Source: Streptomyces torulosus (GTDB lineage: Bacteria; Actinomycetota; Actinomycetes; Streptomycetales; Streptomycetaceae). Taken from it: a stretch of DNA of 64,000 nt. Location of the stretch: contig NZ_LIRK01000004.1 of assembly GCF_001419765.1 (NCBI RefSeq), positions 1-64,000 on the forward strand, written 5' to 3'. Shown piece after piece: positions 46,654 to 56,667 of the stretch (position 1 is its first letter; each line of letters opens with the position of its first letter). The position numbers and the translations under genes were made by a program. A model generated the notes under the pieces. That model worked only from the letters and a program-made list of their open reading frames with translations, had not been told where the DNA came from and did no database searches.

Positions 46654-46667
<14 letters not shown>
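45486..46667 (+). CDS. STM4014-family ATP-grasp-like protein
   Basis: 393 aa from the GTG at 45486; the GTG at 45501 is possible. ATP-grasp features: LFDKRLCHARLDAAGVPVPP (~124-142), VFVKPAHGSSASGV with K173, DLRVLVVAGRATHAVVRTS (~259-276), and the metal site GVDLLPAIGWRRFAVGEVNA with E340 and N342. It would activate a carboxylate with ATP and join it to an amine or other nucleophile. The end overlaps the STM4013 start by 14 nt, so the two are coupled. Confidence 0.85.
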
Positions 46668-47552
<885 letters not shown>

Positions 47553-47556
<4 letters not shown>

Positions 47557-48893
47557 CCGTGACCGCGCCCCCCGTTCGCCCGTACCAGCACTACGTGTAC
47601 GCCTATCCGCACAAGACGGCGTACCGCAGGCTGGCGGAGCGGCCGCGCCTCGCCGACCTGTGGGCGGGCGAGTCGAAGGCGGCCCTGTCGCTGTACGCGC
47701 ACATACCGTTCTGCGAGGTGCGCTGCGGGTTCTGCAACCTGTTCACGCGGATCGGCGCCCCGGACGGGCTGACCGGGCGCTACCTCGACGCCCTGGAGCG
47801 GCAGGCGATCGCCGTCCGGGAGGCGCTCGGCGACACGGAGCCGGTGCGGTTCGCGAACGCCGCGTTCGGCGGTGGCACCCCGACGTTTCTGGAGGCCGCC
47901 GAGCTGGAGCGGCTCTGCGACATCGCGGAGCGGCACATGGGCGCGGACCTGCGGGCGATCCCGCTGTCGGTGGAGGCGTCCCCCGCCACGGCGACCGCCG
48001 ACCGGCTGTCCGTGTTGGCCGCGCGGGGCACGACACGGCTGAGCCTCGGTGTGCAGAGCTTCGTGGAGGAGGAGGCACGGGCGGCCGTACGACCGCAGCG
48101 GCGTGCCGATGTGGAGGCGGCACTGTCTCGCATCCGCGACACCGGCATCCCCGTCCTCAACATCGACCTGATCTACGGCATCGACGGGCAGACGGCGGCC
48201 AGTTGGCGGCTCTCCCTGGACGCGGCCCTCGCCTGGCGGCCCGAGGAGATCTACCTGTACCCGCTGTACGTAAGGCCGTTGACGGGTCTGGGCCGGCACG
48301 CCGATCCCGCGACGGCGGACCGCGACTGGGACGGGGCCCGGCTGCGCCGCTACCGGGAGGGCCGCGACCATCTCCTCGCCCGGGGCTACAAGCAGGTGTC
48401 CATGCGGATGTTCCGCCGCGCGGACGCGCCGCCGCAGGGCCCGGACGACTACGCCTGCCAGACCGACGGCATGATCGGCCTGGGCTGCGGCGCCCGTTCG
48501 TACACGTCGAGGCTGCACTACTCCTTCGACTACGCGGTGGCCATGCGGGAGATCCGGGGCATCATCGACGACTACACCGCCACCGAGGACTTCGGGCGGG
48601 CCGTGCACGGCCGCGAGGTCGACGGGGACGAGGCGCGCCGCCGTCATCTGCTGCAGTCGCTGCTCCAGGCGCAGGGGTTGCCGGTGGCCGACTACCGGCG
48701 GCGGTTCGGCGCCGATCCGTACGACGACTTCCCGGCGGAGCTGGAGCGGCTGGCCGCGCGCGGCTGGCTCGCCGGGGCGGGCGGGGAGGTGCTGAGGCTG
48801 TCCGACGAGGGGCTGGCGCACTCGGACGCCATCGGGCCCGACTTCTTCTCCCCCGCCGTTCGGGCCGCTATGGCCGACTACGAGCTGAAGTGA
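47553..48893 (+). CDS. STM4012-family radical SAM protein
   Basis: 446 aa from the ATG at 47553, which overlaps the STM4013 stop (ATGA). The radical SAM cluster motif is C54-x3-C58-x2-C61 (IPFCEVRCGFC), followed by AFGGGTPTFLEAAELERL (GGGTPT as in HemN/HemW), LSLGVQSF and NIDLIYGIDGQTAASWRLSL. The overall layout is HemN/HemW-like, with a C-terminal HemN_C-type region. It should cleave SAM to the 5'-deoxyadenosyl radical. The substrate is unknown. Confidence 0.9.
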
Positions 48894-48901
48894 CGGCCGC
48901 C

Positions 48902-49786
48902 ATGGACCTGACGCTCCTGTACCGCGGCCCGCTGGCGTCGTGCGACTACGACTGCCCCTACTGCCCGTTCGCCAAGCGCCGCGACTCGACGGAGCAGTTG
49001 CGGGCCGACCGGGCGGCGCTGGACCGGTTCACCGGCTGGGCGCGGTCGTCGACCGACGACCGGCTGTCGGTGCTGTTCACCCCGTGGGGCGAGGGGCTGA
49101 CGCGGTCCTGGTACCGGCGGGCGCTGGTCGAGCTGTCGCACGAGCCGCACATCGACCGGGTGGCGATCCAGACGAACCTCAGCTGCCGTACGGAGTGGCT
49201 GGCTGAGGCCGACCGGGACACGGTGGCGCTGTGGTGCACGTACCACCCGGGCCAGACCCCGTACGAGCGGTTCCTCGGCAAGACTCGACGGCTCGCCGCG
49301 ACGGGGGTCCGCTTCAGCGTGGGCGTCGTGGGCCTGCCGGAGCACCTGGAGGAGGCCCGCCGGCTGCGAGGGGAGCTGCCCGAGGAGGTGTACCTGTGGG
49401 TGAACGCCGCCGAGGGGCACACCTACACCGACGAGGAGGCGGCGGCGTGGACGGCGTTGGATCCGCTGTTCCCGTTCAGCCGCCACCCGCACCGGTCGGC
49501 GGGCCGCGCGTGCCGCACCGGCTCGACGGTGGTGTCCGTCGACGGTGACGGCACCGTCAGACGGTGCCACTTCGTCCGGGACGAACTCGGCAACCTCTAC
49601 GACGACTCCTTCCGTACGGCGCTCGCGCCCCGCGTCTGCCCGCTGGCCGTCTGCGACTGCCACATCGGGTACGTCCATCTGGAGACCCTGCCGCTGTACG
49701 ACGTGTTCGCGGGCGGCGTCCTCGAACGGATACCCACGGCGCAGGCCCGCCTCGGGATGCCGCTCAGTCCTCGCGCTCGTAGGTGA
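48902..49786 (+). CDS. STM4011-family radical SAM protein
   Basis: 294 aa from the ATG at 48902; a GTG at 48890 region adds four residues. The motif is C14-x3-C18-x2-C21 (SCDYDCPYCPF). The rest has VLFTPWGEGLTRSWYRRALV and IQTNLSC for the barrel. Additional Cys in the C-terminal third (RACRTGS, RRCHF, CPLAVCDCHIGY) suggest an auxiliary Fe-S cluster of SPASM/twitch kind. It is last in the five-gene cassette; its 3' end overlaps the convergent 49764-50075 gene by 23 nt. Confidence 0.9.
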   Translation: MDLTLLYRGPLASCDYDCPYCPFAKRRDSTEQLRADRAALDRFTGWARSSTDDRLSVLFTPWGEGLTRSWYRRALVELSHEPHIDRVAIQTNLSCRTEWLAEADRDTVALWCTYHPGQTPYERFLGKTRRLAATGVRFSVGVVGLPEHLEEARRLRGELPEEVYLWVNAAEGHTYTDEEAAAWTALDPLFPFSRHPHRSAGRACRTGSTVVSVDGDGTVRRCHFVRDELGNLYDDSFRTALAPRVCPLAVCDCHIGYVHLETLPLYDVFAGGVLERIPTAQARLGMPLSPRARR

Positions 49787-50075
49787 GCGTGCAGCCGTCC
49801 GGGGTGGTGACCGTGAAACGGTCGGCGGTGGCGTCCAGCCGGTAGCTGACCAGCTCGTCGCTGGACGTGCTCATGGTCAGCGTCGTCCCGTCGGGCATCC
49901 GGGCCGTGCCCACGTCCCACACCGGCAGGCCCTGGTCGCCGCCGCCCACCGCCCGGTAGCGGGATCCCGGACCGATGACGAGTCCGGCGGGATAGGCGCG
50001 AGCGCAGTCGGAGTCGGACACACGGCGCCAACGGCCCGTCAGGGGCCGCGGCTCGGACGCACTCGGATCGGCCAT
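49764..50075 (-). CDS. Small lipocalin-like/uncharacterised protein
   Basis: 103 aa. LTGRWRRVSDSDCARAYPAG, then ATARMP-like beta hairpins (PDGTTLTMSTSSDELVSYRL, ADRFTVTTPDGCTLTYERE), indicates a small beta-barrel or sandwich. No signal peptide is evident and no named family is recognised. It converges on STM4011 with a 23-nt overlap. Codon usage supports coding. Confidence 0.55.
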   Translation of the reverse strand: MADPSASEPRPLTGRWRRVSDSDCARAYPAGLVIGPGSRYRAVGGGDQGLPVWDVGTARMPDGTTLTMSTSSDELVSYRLDATADRFTVTTPDGCTLTYERED

Positions 50076-50279
50076 AACTGTTCGATTCTATGCACGTACG
50101 TCAACCGGCGCATTACGGCCAAGCATTACCCGACCGGACTATTGCGGCACTTCTGCTTCCGGACGAAGTTGAGCAGGTACTCGAAACTGTCGCGTGCAGC
50201 CCACGCCCGGGGCGCGGAGACGGAATCGGTCGATCAGGGGGGCTCCTGTCACCCATGTCTCGGCCCCAGGAGGGCGACC

Positions 50280-52490
50280 ATGCGCAACGAAGCACCACAG
50301 GCACCACAGATGTACGCCGCCGACCCACGGCTCGCGCCGAACGCCGTGAACGTGACCCCGTCCGCGGTGCCGGTCGCGGCCCCGATCGCCGTCGAGGACG
50401 CCTCGCCGGCCGAGGGCGCCGCCGAGCTGGGCGACCGGCCCGTCCCGCTGCCGCCACCGCCGCTGCGGCCGTGCCGCCCGGACTTCCGTGACGGCTGCTA
50501 CCGGGTGACGTTCCGGCCCGCCCAGGCGTCCCTGCCGCACCTCGTCGGCACGCTGCGCGTCGACCGCAAGGCGCCGGCCGCCGGCCCGGACGGGGTGATC
50601 GTCAGCGGGGACCTGTACCGGCAGCCGCCGTCCCTGGTCCCCGACCCGGGGTCGGGCGACGGCGCCGCCGGGCCCGGCCGGGCCGCCCTCACCGGCGGCG
50701 GGGAGTCCGTCGCGGCCGCGGCGAGCCGCCCCGGCGCGCCCTCGCCCCTGCTGCCGCGCATCCCGGTCTTCCCGCGGGACCGGTACCACTCGTACCTGAA
50801 GGCGACGCGCCTGGTCGTGCCCCTCGTCGGGCTGCCGGGCCGGCCGTGCCAGGTGACCCTCGACGTCGACGAGTTCGACTACACCCAGCCGCCGGCCGGT
50901 TCGTTCAAGGGGTCGTTCCCCTCCTCCCCCAGCAGGTCCCTGCGGTTCGTCCTGACCCGCGTGCCGGGCTCCCCCCTGCCCCTGCCCGGTCTCGGCGGGC
51001 CCCGCTTCGAGGGCCGGGTGTTCGAGGGCGACGTGCTGCGCGGGACGGTCACCCTGACCTGGGTGTCGAGCTTCCTGCGCCGCGCCGTCCTGGAGATCGA
51101 CACCCTGCGCGGCGCGGTCGGCCCCCAGCCGGTGCCCGCCGCGTCCGGCAGCGGGACGGAGTTCTTCGACACGGTGTACGCCACCGCCGGGTGGGACCTG
51201 GCGATCGACCGGGTCGAGGCGCAGGTCGACATCCCGGTGCCGGTCGGGGTGAACCCGACCGCCTGCTGGTCGGCGGCGAACCTGCACGCGCTGATGTCGG
51301 GCGTACGCAAGTCGAGCACCGACCTCGACGCCGAGTGGCGCACCCACCTCGTGGTGGTGCCCGCCGCCCTGGGCTGCTCGCGCGGTGTGATGTACGACCA
51401 GATCGGGGTCCCGCGCGAGGGGTCGGCGAGCTTCAGCGACGACGGCTACCCGAGCTCGGACTCGTCGAACTTCGGCCTCGCGGAGAACCAGCGGCAGCGC
51501 GACTTCCCGCGCGCCTATCTCCGGTCGGCGACGCACGAGGTGACGCACGCGTTCAACCAGATCCACCAGGAGTCGGAGACCGCCGCCGACAACTCGATCA
51601 TGACGACGACGCCGAGCGTGGCCGACGTCCTCGGTGGGCCCGCCACCGGCGCGCCCGGTGTGTTCCCGGACCAGATCAATCTCGGCTTCAACCCCACCGT
51701 GCGCAACCATCTGGCCCACATGCCGGACCCGGTGGTGCGCCCCGGCGGCTGGCCGTTCGCGAGCTGGTTCCCCGCGGGGGCCCCGCAGGCGTCCGACCGC
51801 AACCTGTTCCGTTCGGACGAGCTGGACTTCGAGGTGTGGGCGGAGGCCGGGCGCGTCCCGCTGGGCGCGCCGGTCACCGTGTCCTGGCGGCTGACGAACA
51901 CCTCGCAGGGCGAGCTGGTGGTGCCCACCGATCTGCGGATGGAGGCGCTGTTCGCCAGCATGTCGTGCCTCGACGAGAGCGGGGAGGAGCGGCCGGTGCG
52001 GCCGTTCGTCATCACCTGCGAGTCGGCGAAGCTGGCCCCGCTGGCGCCGGGCGAGTCGCTGAGCGCCGAGTACCGGGTGTTCTGGAGCTCCGACGGGTTC
52101 CCGTTGGAGCGGCCGGGACGGCACACGCTGACGGTGACCGTCGCCTGGTCGGCGGGCGGGGTGCCGGTCGGGGTGACCGGCAGCTGCGAGGTGTGGGTGG
52201 ACCGGCCGACGACCGACGCGGAGAACCGCGACGCCGCCCTCGTCATGCATCCCGAGGTCGGCAAGTGGGTCGTCCTGGGCGGCGGCGCCTACCACCTCCC
52301 CGAGGCGGTCGACCGGCTGCGCACCCTGGACGCCGCCGGCGCCCCCTCCGTGGCCGGCGCCACCGACACCGACCGCTCCCGCGTCGCGGACGCCTTCGCC
52401 GAGCTGAGCCTGATGCCCAGCCCGACGGACGTGAAGAACGGGGAGAACGGGAACGGGCAGAACGGGAACGGGGCGGCCGACGGGAAGTAG
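50280..52490 (+). CDS. Large zincin-like (HEVTH) protein with repeat tail
   Basis: 736 aa from the ATG at 50280 (AGGAGG 7 nt upstream). The N-terminal ~75 residues are proline/alanine-rich and disordered, with no classical signal peptide. A beta-rich domain (FRDGCYRVTFRPAQASLPHL onward) follows. The metalloprotease motif SATHEVTHAFNQIHQE has H419, E420 and H423. A C-terminal Ig-like part (TVSWRLTNTSQGELVVPTDL) follows, and the tail is Asn/Gly-rich (NGENGNGQNGNG). I infer a zinc peptidase; the third ligand is uncertain and its route of export, if any, is unclear. Confidence 0.75.
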   Translation: MRNEAPQAPQMYAADPRLAPNAVNVTPSAVPVAAPIAVEDASPAEGAAELGDRPVPLPPPPLRPCRPDFRDGCYRVTFRPAQASLPHLVGTLRVDRKAPAAGPDGVIVSGDLYRQPPSLVPDPGSGDGAAGPGRAALTGGGESVAAAASRPGAPSPLLPRIPVFPRDRYHSYLKATRLVVPLVGLPGRPCQVTLDVDEFDYTQPPAGSFKGSFPSSPSRSLRFVLTRVPGSPLPLPGLGGPRFEGRVFEGDVLRGTVTLTWVSSFLRRAVLEIDTLRGAVGPQPVPAASGSGTEFFDTVYATAGWDLAIDRVEAQVDIPVPVGVNPTACWSAANLHALMSGVRKSSTDLDAEWRTHLVVVPAALGCSRGVMYDQIGVPREGSASFSDDGYPSSDSSNFGLAENQRQRDFPRAYLRSATHEVTHAFNQIHQESETAADNSIMTTTPSVADVLGGPATGAPGVFPDQINLGFNPTVRNHLAHMPDPVVRPGGWPFASWFPAGAPQASDRNLFRSDELDFEVWAEAGRVPLGAPVTVSWRLTNTSQGELVVPTDLRMEALFASMSCLDESGEERPVRPFVITCESAKLAPLAPGESLSAEYRVFWSSDGFPLERPGRHTLTVTVAWSAGGVPVGVTGSCEVWVDRPTTDAENRDAALVMHPEVGKWVVLGGGAYHLPEAVDRLRTLDAAGAPSVAGATDTDRSRVADAFAELSLMPSPTDVKNGENGNGQNGNGAADGK

Positions 52491-52514
52491 CGCGCGAGAG
52501 CGCTCCGCGTCCCT

Positions 52515-53207
52515 TCACACCCGCCAGGTGTACCGCCGCTCCGGGCGGCCCGCCACGCCGTAGCGGAGGGAGACGTCCGCGGTGCCGGTGGCGTGGAAGT
52601 ACTCCAGGTAGCGGCGGGCGCTGACGCGGGAGATCCCGGCGAGGGTCGCGCACTCGGTGGCGGACAGGGTGCCGTCGGCGGCGCGGAGGGTGCGTTCGAC
52701 GAGGTCGGCGGTCTCGACGCTCATGCCCTTGGGCAGGGCGCCGGCCGCCGGCGGCGCCGACGCCCCGGCGAGGACCCGGTCGACGTCGGCCTGGCTCTGC
52801 ACGACCGCGGTGAGCAGCCGGCCCCGCTGGGCGGCGTACCGCTGGAGCCGGGAGCGCAGTTCCTCGAACTCGAACGGCTTGAGGAGGTAGTCGACGACAC
52901 CGTGGCGGACCGCGCCCCGCACGGTGTCGGCCTCCCGCGCGGCGCTGATGACCATGACGTCGCAGTCGTGGCCGGCCGTGCGCAGTCGGGGTATGACGTC
53001 GAGGCCGAAGACGTCCGGCAGGTACAGGTCGAGCAGGACGAGATCGGGGCGCAGTTCGTCGACAGCGGCGGCCGCCTGCTCCCCGGTGCTGGCGACCCCG
53101 ACGACCCGGAACGGCTCGACCCGTTCGACGAAGGTGCGGTGGACCCTGGCCACCATGAAGTCGTCGTCGACGACGAGCACGTCGATCGCGGCCGGACCAG
53201 GACTCAT
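52515..53207 (-). CDS. CitB/DcuR-type response regulator
   Basis: 230 aa from the ATG at 53207. Receiver: acidic pocket VVDDDF, phosphoacceptor D60 (LVLLDLYLPD), then the switch segment DYLLKPFEFEEL. The C-terminal HTH (TLSATECATLAGISRVSARR, then YLEYFHATG) is that of the CitT/DcuR family. It is coupled to the sensor gene by a 4-nt overlap (ATGA). It is predicted to control the divergent tctCBA genes. Confidence 0.92.
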   Translation of the reverse strand: MSPGPAAIDVLVVDDDFMVARVHRTFVERVEPFRVVGVASTGEQAAAAVDELRPDLVLLDLYLPDVFGLDVIPRLRTAGHDCDVMVISAAREADTVRGAVRHGVVDYLLKPFEFEELRSRLQRYAAQRGRLLTAVVQSQADVDRVLAGASAPPAAGALPKGMSVETADLVERTLRAADGTLSATECATLAGISRVSARRYLEYFHATGTADVSLRYGVAGRPERRYTWRV

Positions 53208-54856
53208 GGTGTCGCTCCTTCCGCCACCGCGTCGGCGAGGTGGCTGACGGTCATGCGGGCGGTGAACATGGCCCCGTCGGGGGTGTTGGTCACCGAGATC
53301 TCGCCGCCGTGGCGTTCGCAGACCAGGCGGGTGAGGGCGAGACCGATGCCGCGTTCGCCCTCCTGGGCGGCCTTGGTGGTGAAGCCGTGGGAGAACACCT
53401 CGCGGGCGAGTTCGGGGGCGACGCCAGGACCCGAGTCGCGGACGACGATCTCCACGCTGGAGGCGTCCTGGCGCAGTTCCACCTCGACCCATGCCTCGCG
53501 GTCGCCGGGTTCGCCGGGGGCGGCCGCGGCGTCCACCGCGTTGTCGACGAGGTTGCCGACGACGGTGGCGACGTCGGCGGCGTCCTCCGGGGCGAGCCGG
53601 TCGAGCGCGGTGCTCTCGGAGATCCGCAGACTGACCTTGCGTTCGGCGGCCAGTGACGCCTTCGCCATGAGGAGCGCGGCGACCGCGGTGTCCCGGACCC
53701 GGCGGCTGAGGGTCATGTCGAGGGACTGCCGGTGGCGGCTGAGCGCACGGATGTAGCGGACCACTTCGTCCTGCTCACCGATCTGGATGAGTCCCGAGAT
53801 GGTGTGCAGCTGGTTGGCGAACTCGTGGGCCTGGGCGCGCAGCAGCTCGGAGGAGCTGCGGAAGGAGCCCATCTCCCGTTCCAGGCGGGCGAGTTCGGTG
53901 CGGTCGCGCAGGGTGGTGACCGAGCCGAGGTGGCGGCCGTCCTTGGTGACGGTCATCCGGTTCATGACGAGGACACGGCCCCGGCGGATGACGACCTCGT
54001 CGCCCTTGTGGCCGGGGATCTCCTGCGCCCCGGTGAGGACGTCGCGCAGTCGCCCCTTCACGCCCAGCTCGCTGAGGCTCTTGCCGACGCAGTCCACGGG
54101 CAGGTCGAGCAGACGCAGCCCCACCTCGTTGACGAGGGTGACGCGGGCCTGCGGGTCCAGGGCGACGACGCCCTCGGCGATGCCGTACAGCATGGCCTCG
54201 CGGTGTTCGGCGAGGCCGGCGATCTCGCGGGGTTCCAGGCCGAGGGTCTGGCGTTTGACGCGGCGGGCCAGCAGCCAGGATCCGGCGAGGCCGAGGCCGC
54301 TGGCGACGCCCAGGTAGGCGAGGAGGTACGAGGAGGCGCCGCTGAGGCGCTGCCACACGGTCGGGGAGGCCTCACCGACCATGACGGTGCCGAGGAGCAC
54401 GCCGAGGTGGTCGTCGGTGGCGCCGAGGACGGGTACCTGGGCGACCAGCTCGCGGCTGTCGTCGAGGGTGAGCGGGCCGGACCAGCCGCGGCCCCGGGCC
54501 GCGCCCTCGCCGCGCGGGAGCCGGTCGCCGAGGACGGTGGGGTCGGTGGAGCTGACGATTCTGCCGCCGGCGTCGGCGACGGTGACCGAGGTGACGCCCG
54601 ACTGGGTCTGAGTGGAGTTCACCAGGGGGGCCAGGGCCTCCTGGGGCAGGGCGCGGGCGAGTCCGTCGCGGACCAGGGGGTTGGCGGCCAGTTGCTCGGC
54701 GAGGGCGGTGACGCGGCGGCCCTCGACGCGGTTGAAGGTGGCCGCGGACTGGGTGAGGGAGACCCCGGCGACCGCCAGCAGCACCACCACGACGATGGCG
54801 AGCTGGAGGACCAGCATCTCGCCCGCGAGGGTATGGCGGCGGAACTCGGCGGCCAC
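53204..54856 (-). CDS. CitA/DcuS-type sensor histidine kinase
   Basis: 550 aa from the GTG at 54856; upstream in-frame codons are not convincing. Helix 1 (MLVLQLAIVVVVLLAVAGVS), an extracytoplasmic PAS/sCache sensor (~50-170, with TSVTVADAGGRIVSSTDPTV), helix 2 (YLLAYLGVASGLGLAGSWLL), a cytosolic PAS (MLYGIAEGVVALDPQARVTL), the phosphorylated His in AQAHEFANQLHTISGL, then HATPase_c (NLVDNAVDAA, DSGPGV, GIGLALTRLV). Family members sense C4-dicarboxylates or citrate outside the cell. Divergent from tctC. Confidence 0.92.
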   Translation of the reverse strand: MAAEFRRHTLAGEMLVLQLAIVVVVLLAVAGVSLTQSAATFNRVEGRRVTALAEQLAANPLVRDGLARALPQEALAPLVNSTQTQSGVTSVTVADAGGRIVSSTDPTVLGDRLPRGEGAARGRGWSGPLTLDDSRELVAQVPVLGATDDHLGVLLGTVMVGEASPTVWQRLSGASSYLLAYLGVASGLGLAGSWLLARRVKRQTLGLEPREIAGLAEHREAMLYGIAEGVVALDPQARVTLVNEVGLRLLDLPVDCVGKSLSELGVKGRLRDVLTGAQEIPGHKGDEVVIRRGRVLVMNRMTVTKDGRHLGSVTTLRDRTELARLEREMGSFRSSSELLRAQAHEFANQLHTISGLIQIGEQDEVVRYIRALSRHRQSLDMTLSRRVRDTAVAALLMAKASLAAERKVSLRISESTALDRLAPEDAADVATVVGNLVDNAVDAAAAPGEPGDREAWVEVELRQDASSVEIVVRDSGPGVAPELAREVFSHGFTTKAAQEGERGIGLALTRLVCERHGGEISVTNTPDGAMFTARMTVSHLADAVAEGATP

Positions 54857-55113
54857 GACGGACTCATCTCTCGTGCGGAGGCGACGCCCGGGCGGCTCGG
54901 ACGTCGGCGGGTGCGGTGGGTCGCACAATGATGGCGCTCGTGTGGGGTCAGGAGAAGAGAGGTGGGGGGAGAGTGCCCATAAGGTGACAGAGGCCGCGAC
55001 CACAAAGACCACAACGTCCGTTGCCTCCGCAACCTGTACACACCCCTTCGGGTGGGCACGCTGTGTCGCGGGTCACTCTCCTTCATCGACGTCCACGACA
55101 GGTGGTGACACTC

Positions 55114-56112
55114 GTGCGTCTGCGCATCCCCCGGGGGCGACACGCCCTCGCCCTGTTCGGTGCCGCCGTGCTCGTGTTCGTGGGGCCGCCGCTGCTGACG
55201 ACCGGCGGCGGCGGTGACACGGGCACGCAGATACCGGGCCTGCGCTTCATGGTGCCGAACACGCCGGGCGGCGGGTACGACATCACGGCCCGCACGGCAG
55301 CGAAGAACGCCGAGGACGCGGGGCTCACCCACAACATCGAGGTGTTCAACCTGCCGGGCGCCGGCGGCACGGTCGGGCTGAGCCGGCTGGTCGGCGAGCA
55401 CGGCAACGGCAGGCTCGCGATGTCGATGGGGCTCGGCGTCGTCGGTGCCGTCCGTTCCAACGACGCGCCGAAGACCCTCGCCGACACCACTCCGATCGCC
55501 CGGCTCACCGAGGAGCAGGACGTCGTGGTCGTCGCCAAGGACTCGCCGTACCGGACGATCGACGACCTCATCGGCGCCTGGAAGGAGAGGCCCGGCAAGC
55601 TCCCCGTCGGCGGTGGCTCTGCGCCGGGCGGGCCGGACCATCTGGCGCCGATGCTGATGGCCCGGGCGGCCGGGATCGCGCCGCGGGACGTCAACTACAT
55701 CCCCTTCGACGGCGGCGGTGAGCTGCTCGCCTCCATCCTCGGCGACAAGGTCGCCTTCGGGGTGTCCGGCGTCGGCGAGTACCTGGACCAGATCAGGGCG
55801 GGCGAGCTGCGGCTGCTCGCGGTGACCGGCCCCGAGCGGGTGGCCGGGCTGGACGCGCCGACGCTCCAGGAGGCGGGCTACGACGTGAACTTCACCAACT
55901 GGCGCGGCATCGTCGCCCCGCCGGGTCTCACCGACGCCGAGCGGGCCAAGCTGACCCGGCTGATCGAGGAGCTGCACGACTCCCCTCAGTGGCGGCAGTC
56001 CCTGAAGCAGAACGGCTGGGACGACGCCTTCCTCACCGGCGAGAAGTTCGGTGAGTTCCTGGAGGCCCAGGACGAACGCGTGGTGTCGGTGCTGAAGGAG
56101 CTGGGACTGTGA
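55114..56112 (+). CDS. Tripartite tricarboxylate transporter, substrate-binding protein TctC
   Basis: 332 aa from the GTG at 55114 (AGGTGG 9 nt upstream). The signal/anchor segment HALALFGAAVLVFVGPPLL is followed by the Bug/TctC fold: FMVPNTPGGGYDITARTAAK (substrate loop), NLPGAGGTVGLSRLV, and DVNYIPFDGGGELLASILGD. It captures a carboxylate outside the membrane and delivers it to TctAB. It is first of tctC-tctB-tctA. The TctB start overlaps its stop by 4 nt. Confidence 0.92.
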   Translation: MRLRIPRGRHALALFGAAVLVFVGPPLLTTGGGGDTGTQIPGLRFMVPNTPGGGYDITARTAAKNAEDAGLTHNIEVFNLPGAGGTVGLSRLVGEHGNGRLAMSMGLGVVGAVRSNDAPKTLADTTPIARLTEEQDVVVVAKDSPYRTIDDLIGAWKERPGKLPVGGGSAPGGPDHLAPMLMARAAGIAPRDVNYIPFDGGGELLASILGDKVAFGVSGVGEYLDQIRAGELRLLAVTGPERVAGLDAPTLQEAGYDVNFTNWRGIVAPPGLTDAERAKLTRLIEELHDSPQWRQSLKQNGWDDAFLTGEKFGEFLEAQDERVVSVLKELGL

Positions 56113-56666
56113 CGACGCCCCCCACCGACACGCCGCACCCCACCGACACTCCCCCGGCGCCCGCGGCGGACCGCGGGTCGTGGCTGCGGAACCACTCCGA
56201 GCTGGGCGTCTGCGTGCTGCTGCTGGCGCTCGGTGTGCTGGTCCTGACGGACGCGCTCACCATGGACGTCGACATCGCGCAGCGCGGGCCCGTCGGCCCG
56301 AGGACGGTGCCGGTGGTGGTCGGCGCCGGGCTGCTGCTGATCGCTGCCCTGCTCGCCGTGGACGTGCTGCGCGGCGGGCGGGGGCAGGCGGAGGCCGGTG
56401 AGGACGTCGACCTGTCGGAGCCCGCGGACTGGCGTACGGTCCTGCTGCTCACCGGGGTGTTCCTCGGCTCGGCCGTCCTGATCGAACCGCTCGGCTTCCC
56501 CGCGGCGGGCACTCTGCTGTTCTGGGGCGCCGCGTTCGCTCTCGGCAGCCGCCGCCACGACCGCGATCCGCTCGTCGCGGCCGTCCTCTCGCTCGTCACG
56601 TACGCCGTCTTCAACAACCTCCTCGGGGTGCCCCTGCCCGGCGGCCCGCTGATGGGAGTGCTGTGA
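56109..56666 (+). CDS. Tripartite tricarboxylate transporter, small membrane subunit TctB
   Basis: 185 aa, GTG start overlapping the tctC stop (GTGA). After a Thr/Pro-rich N-terminus there are four helices ([74 protein letters not shown]), as in TctB. It forms the membrane complex with TctA; tctA starts 1 nt after it. Confidence 0.9.
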   Translation: MTTPPTDTPHPTDTPPAPAADRGSWLRNHSELGVCVLLLALGVLVLTDALTMDVDIAQRGPVGPRTVPVVVGAGLLLIAALLAVDVLRGGRGQAEAGEDVDLSEPADWRTVLLLTGVFLGSAVLIEPLGFPAAGTLLFWGAAFALGSRRHDRDPLVAAVLSLVTYAVFNNLLGVPLPGGPLMGVL

Positions 56667-56667
56667 C

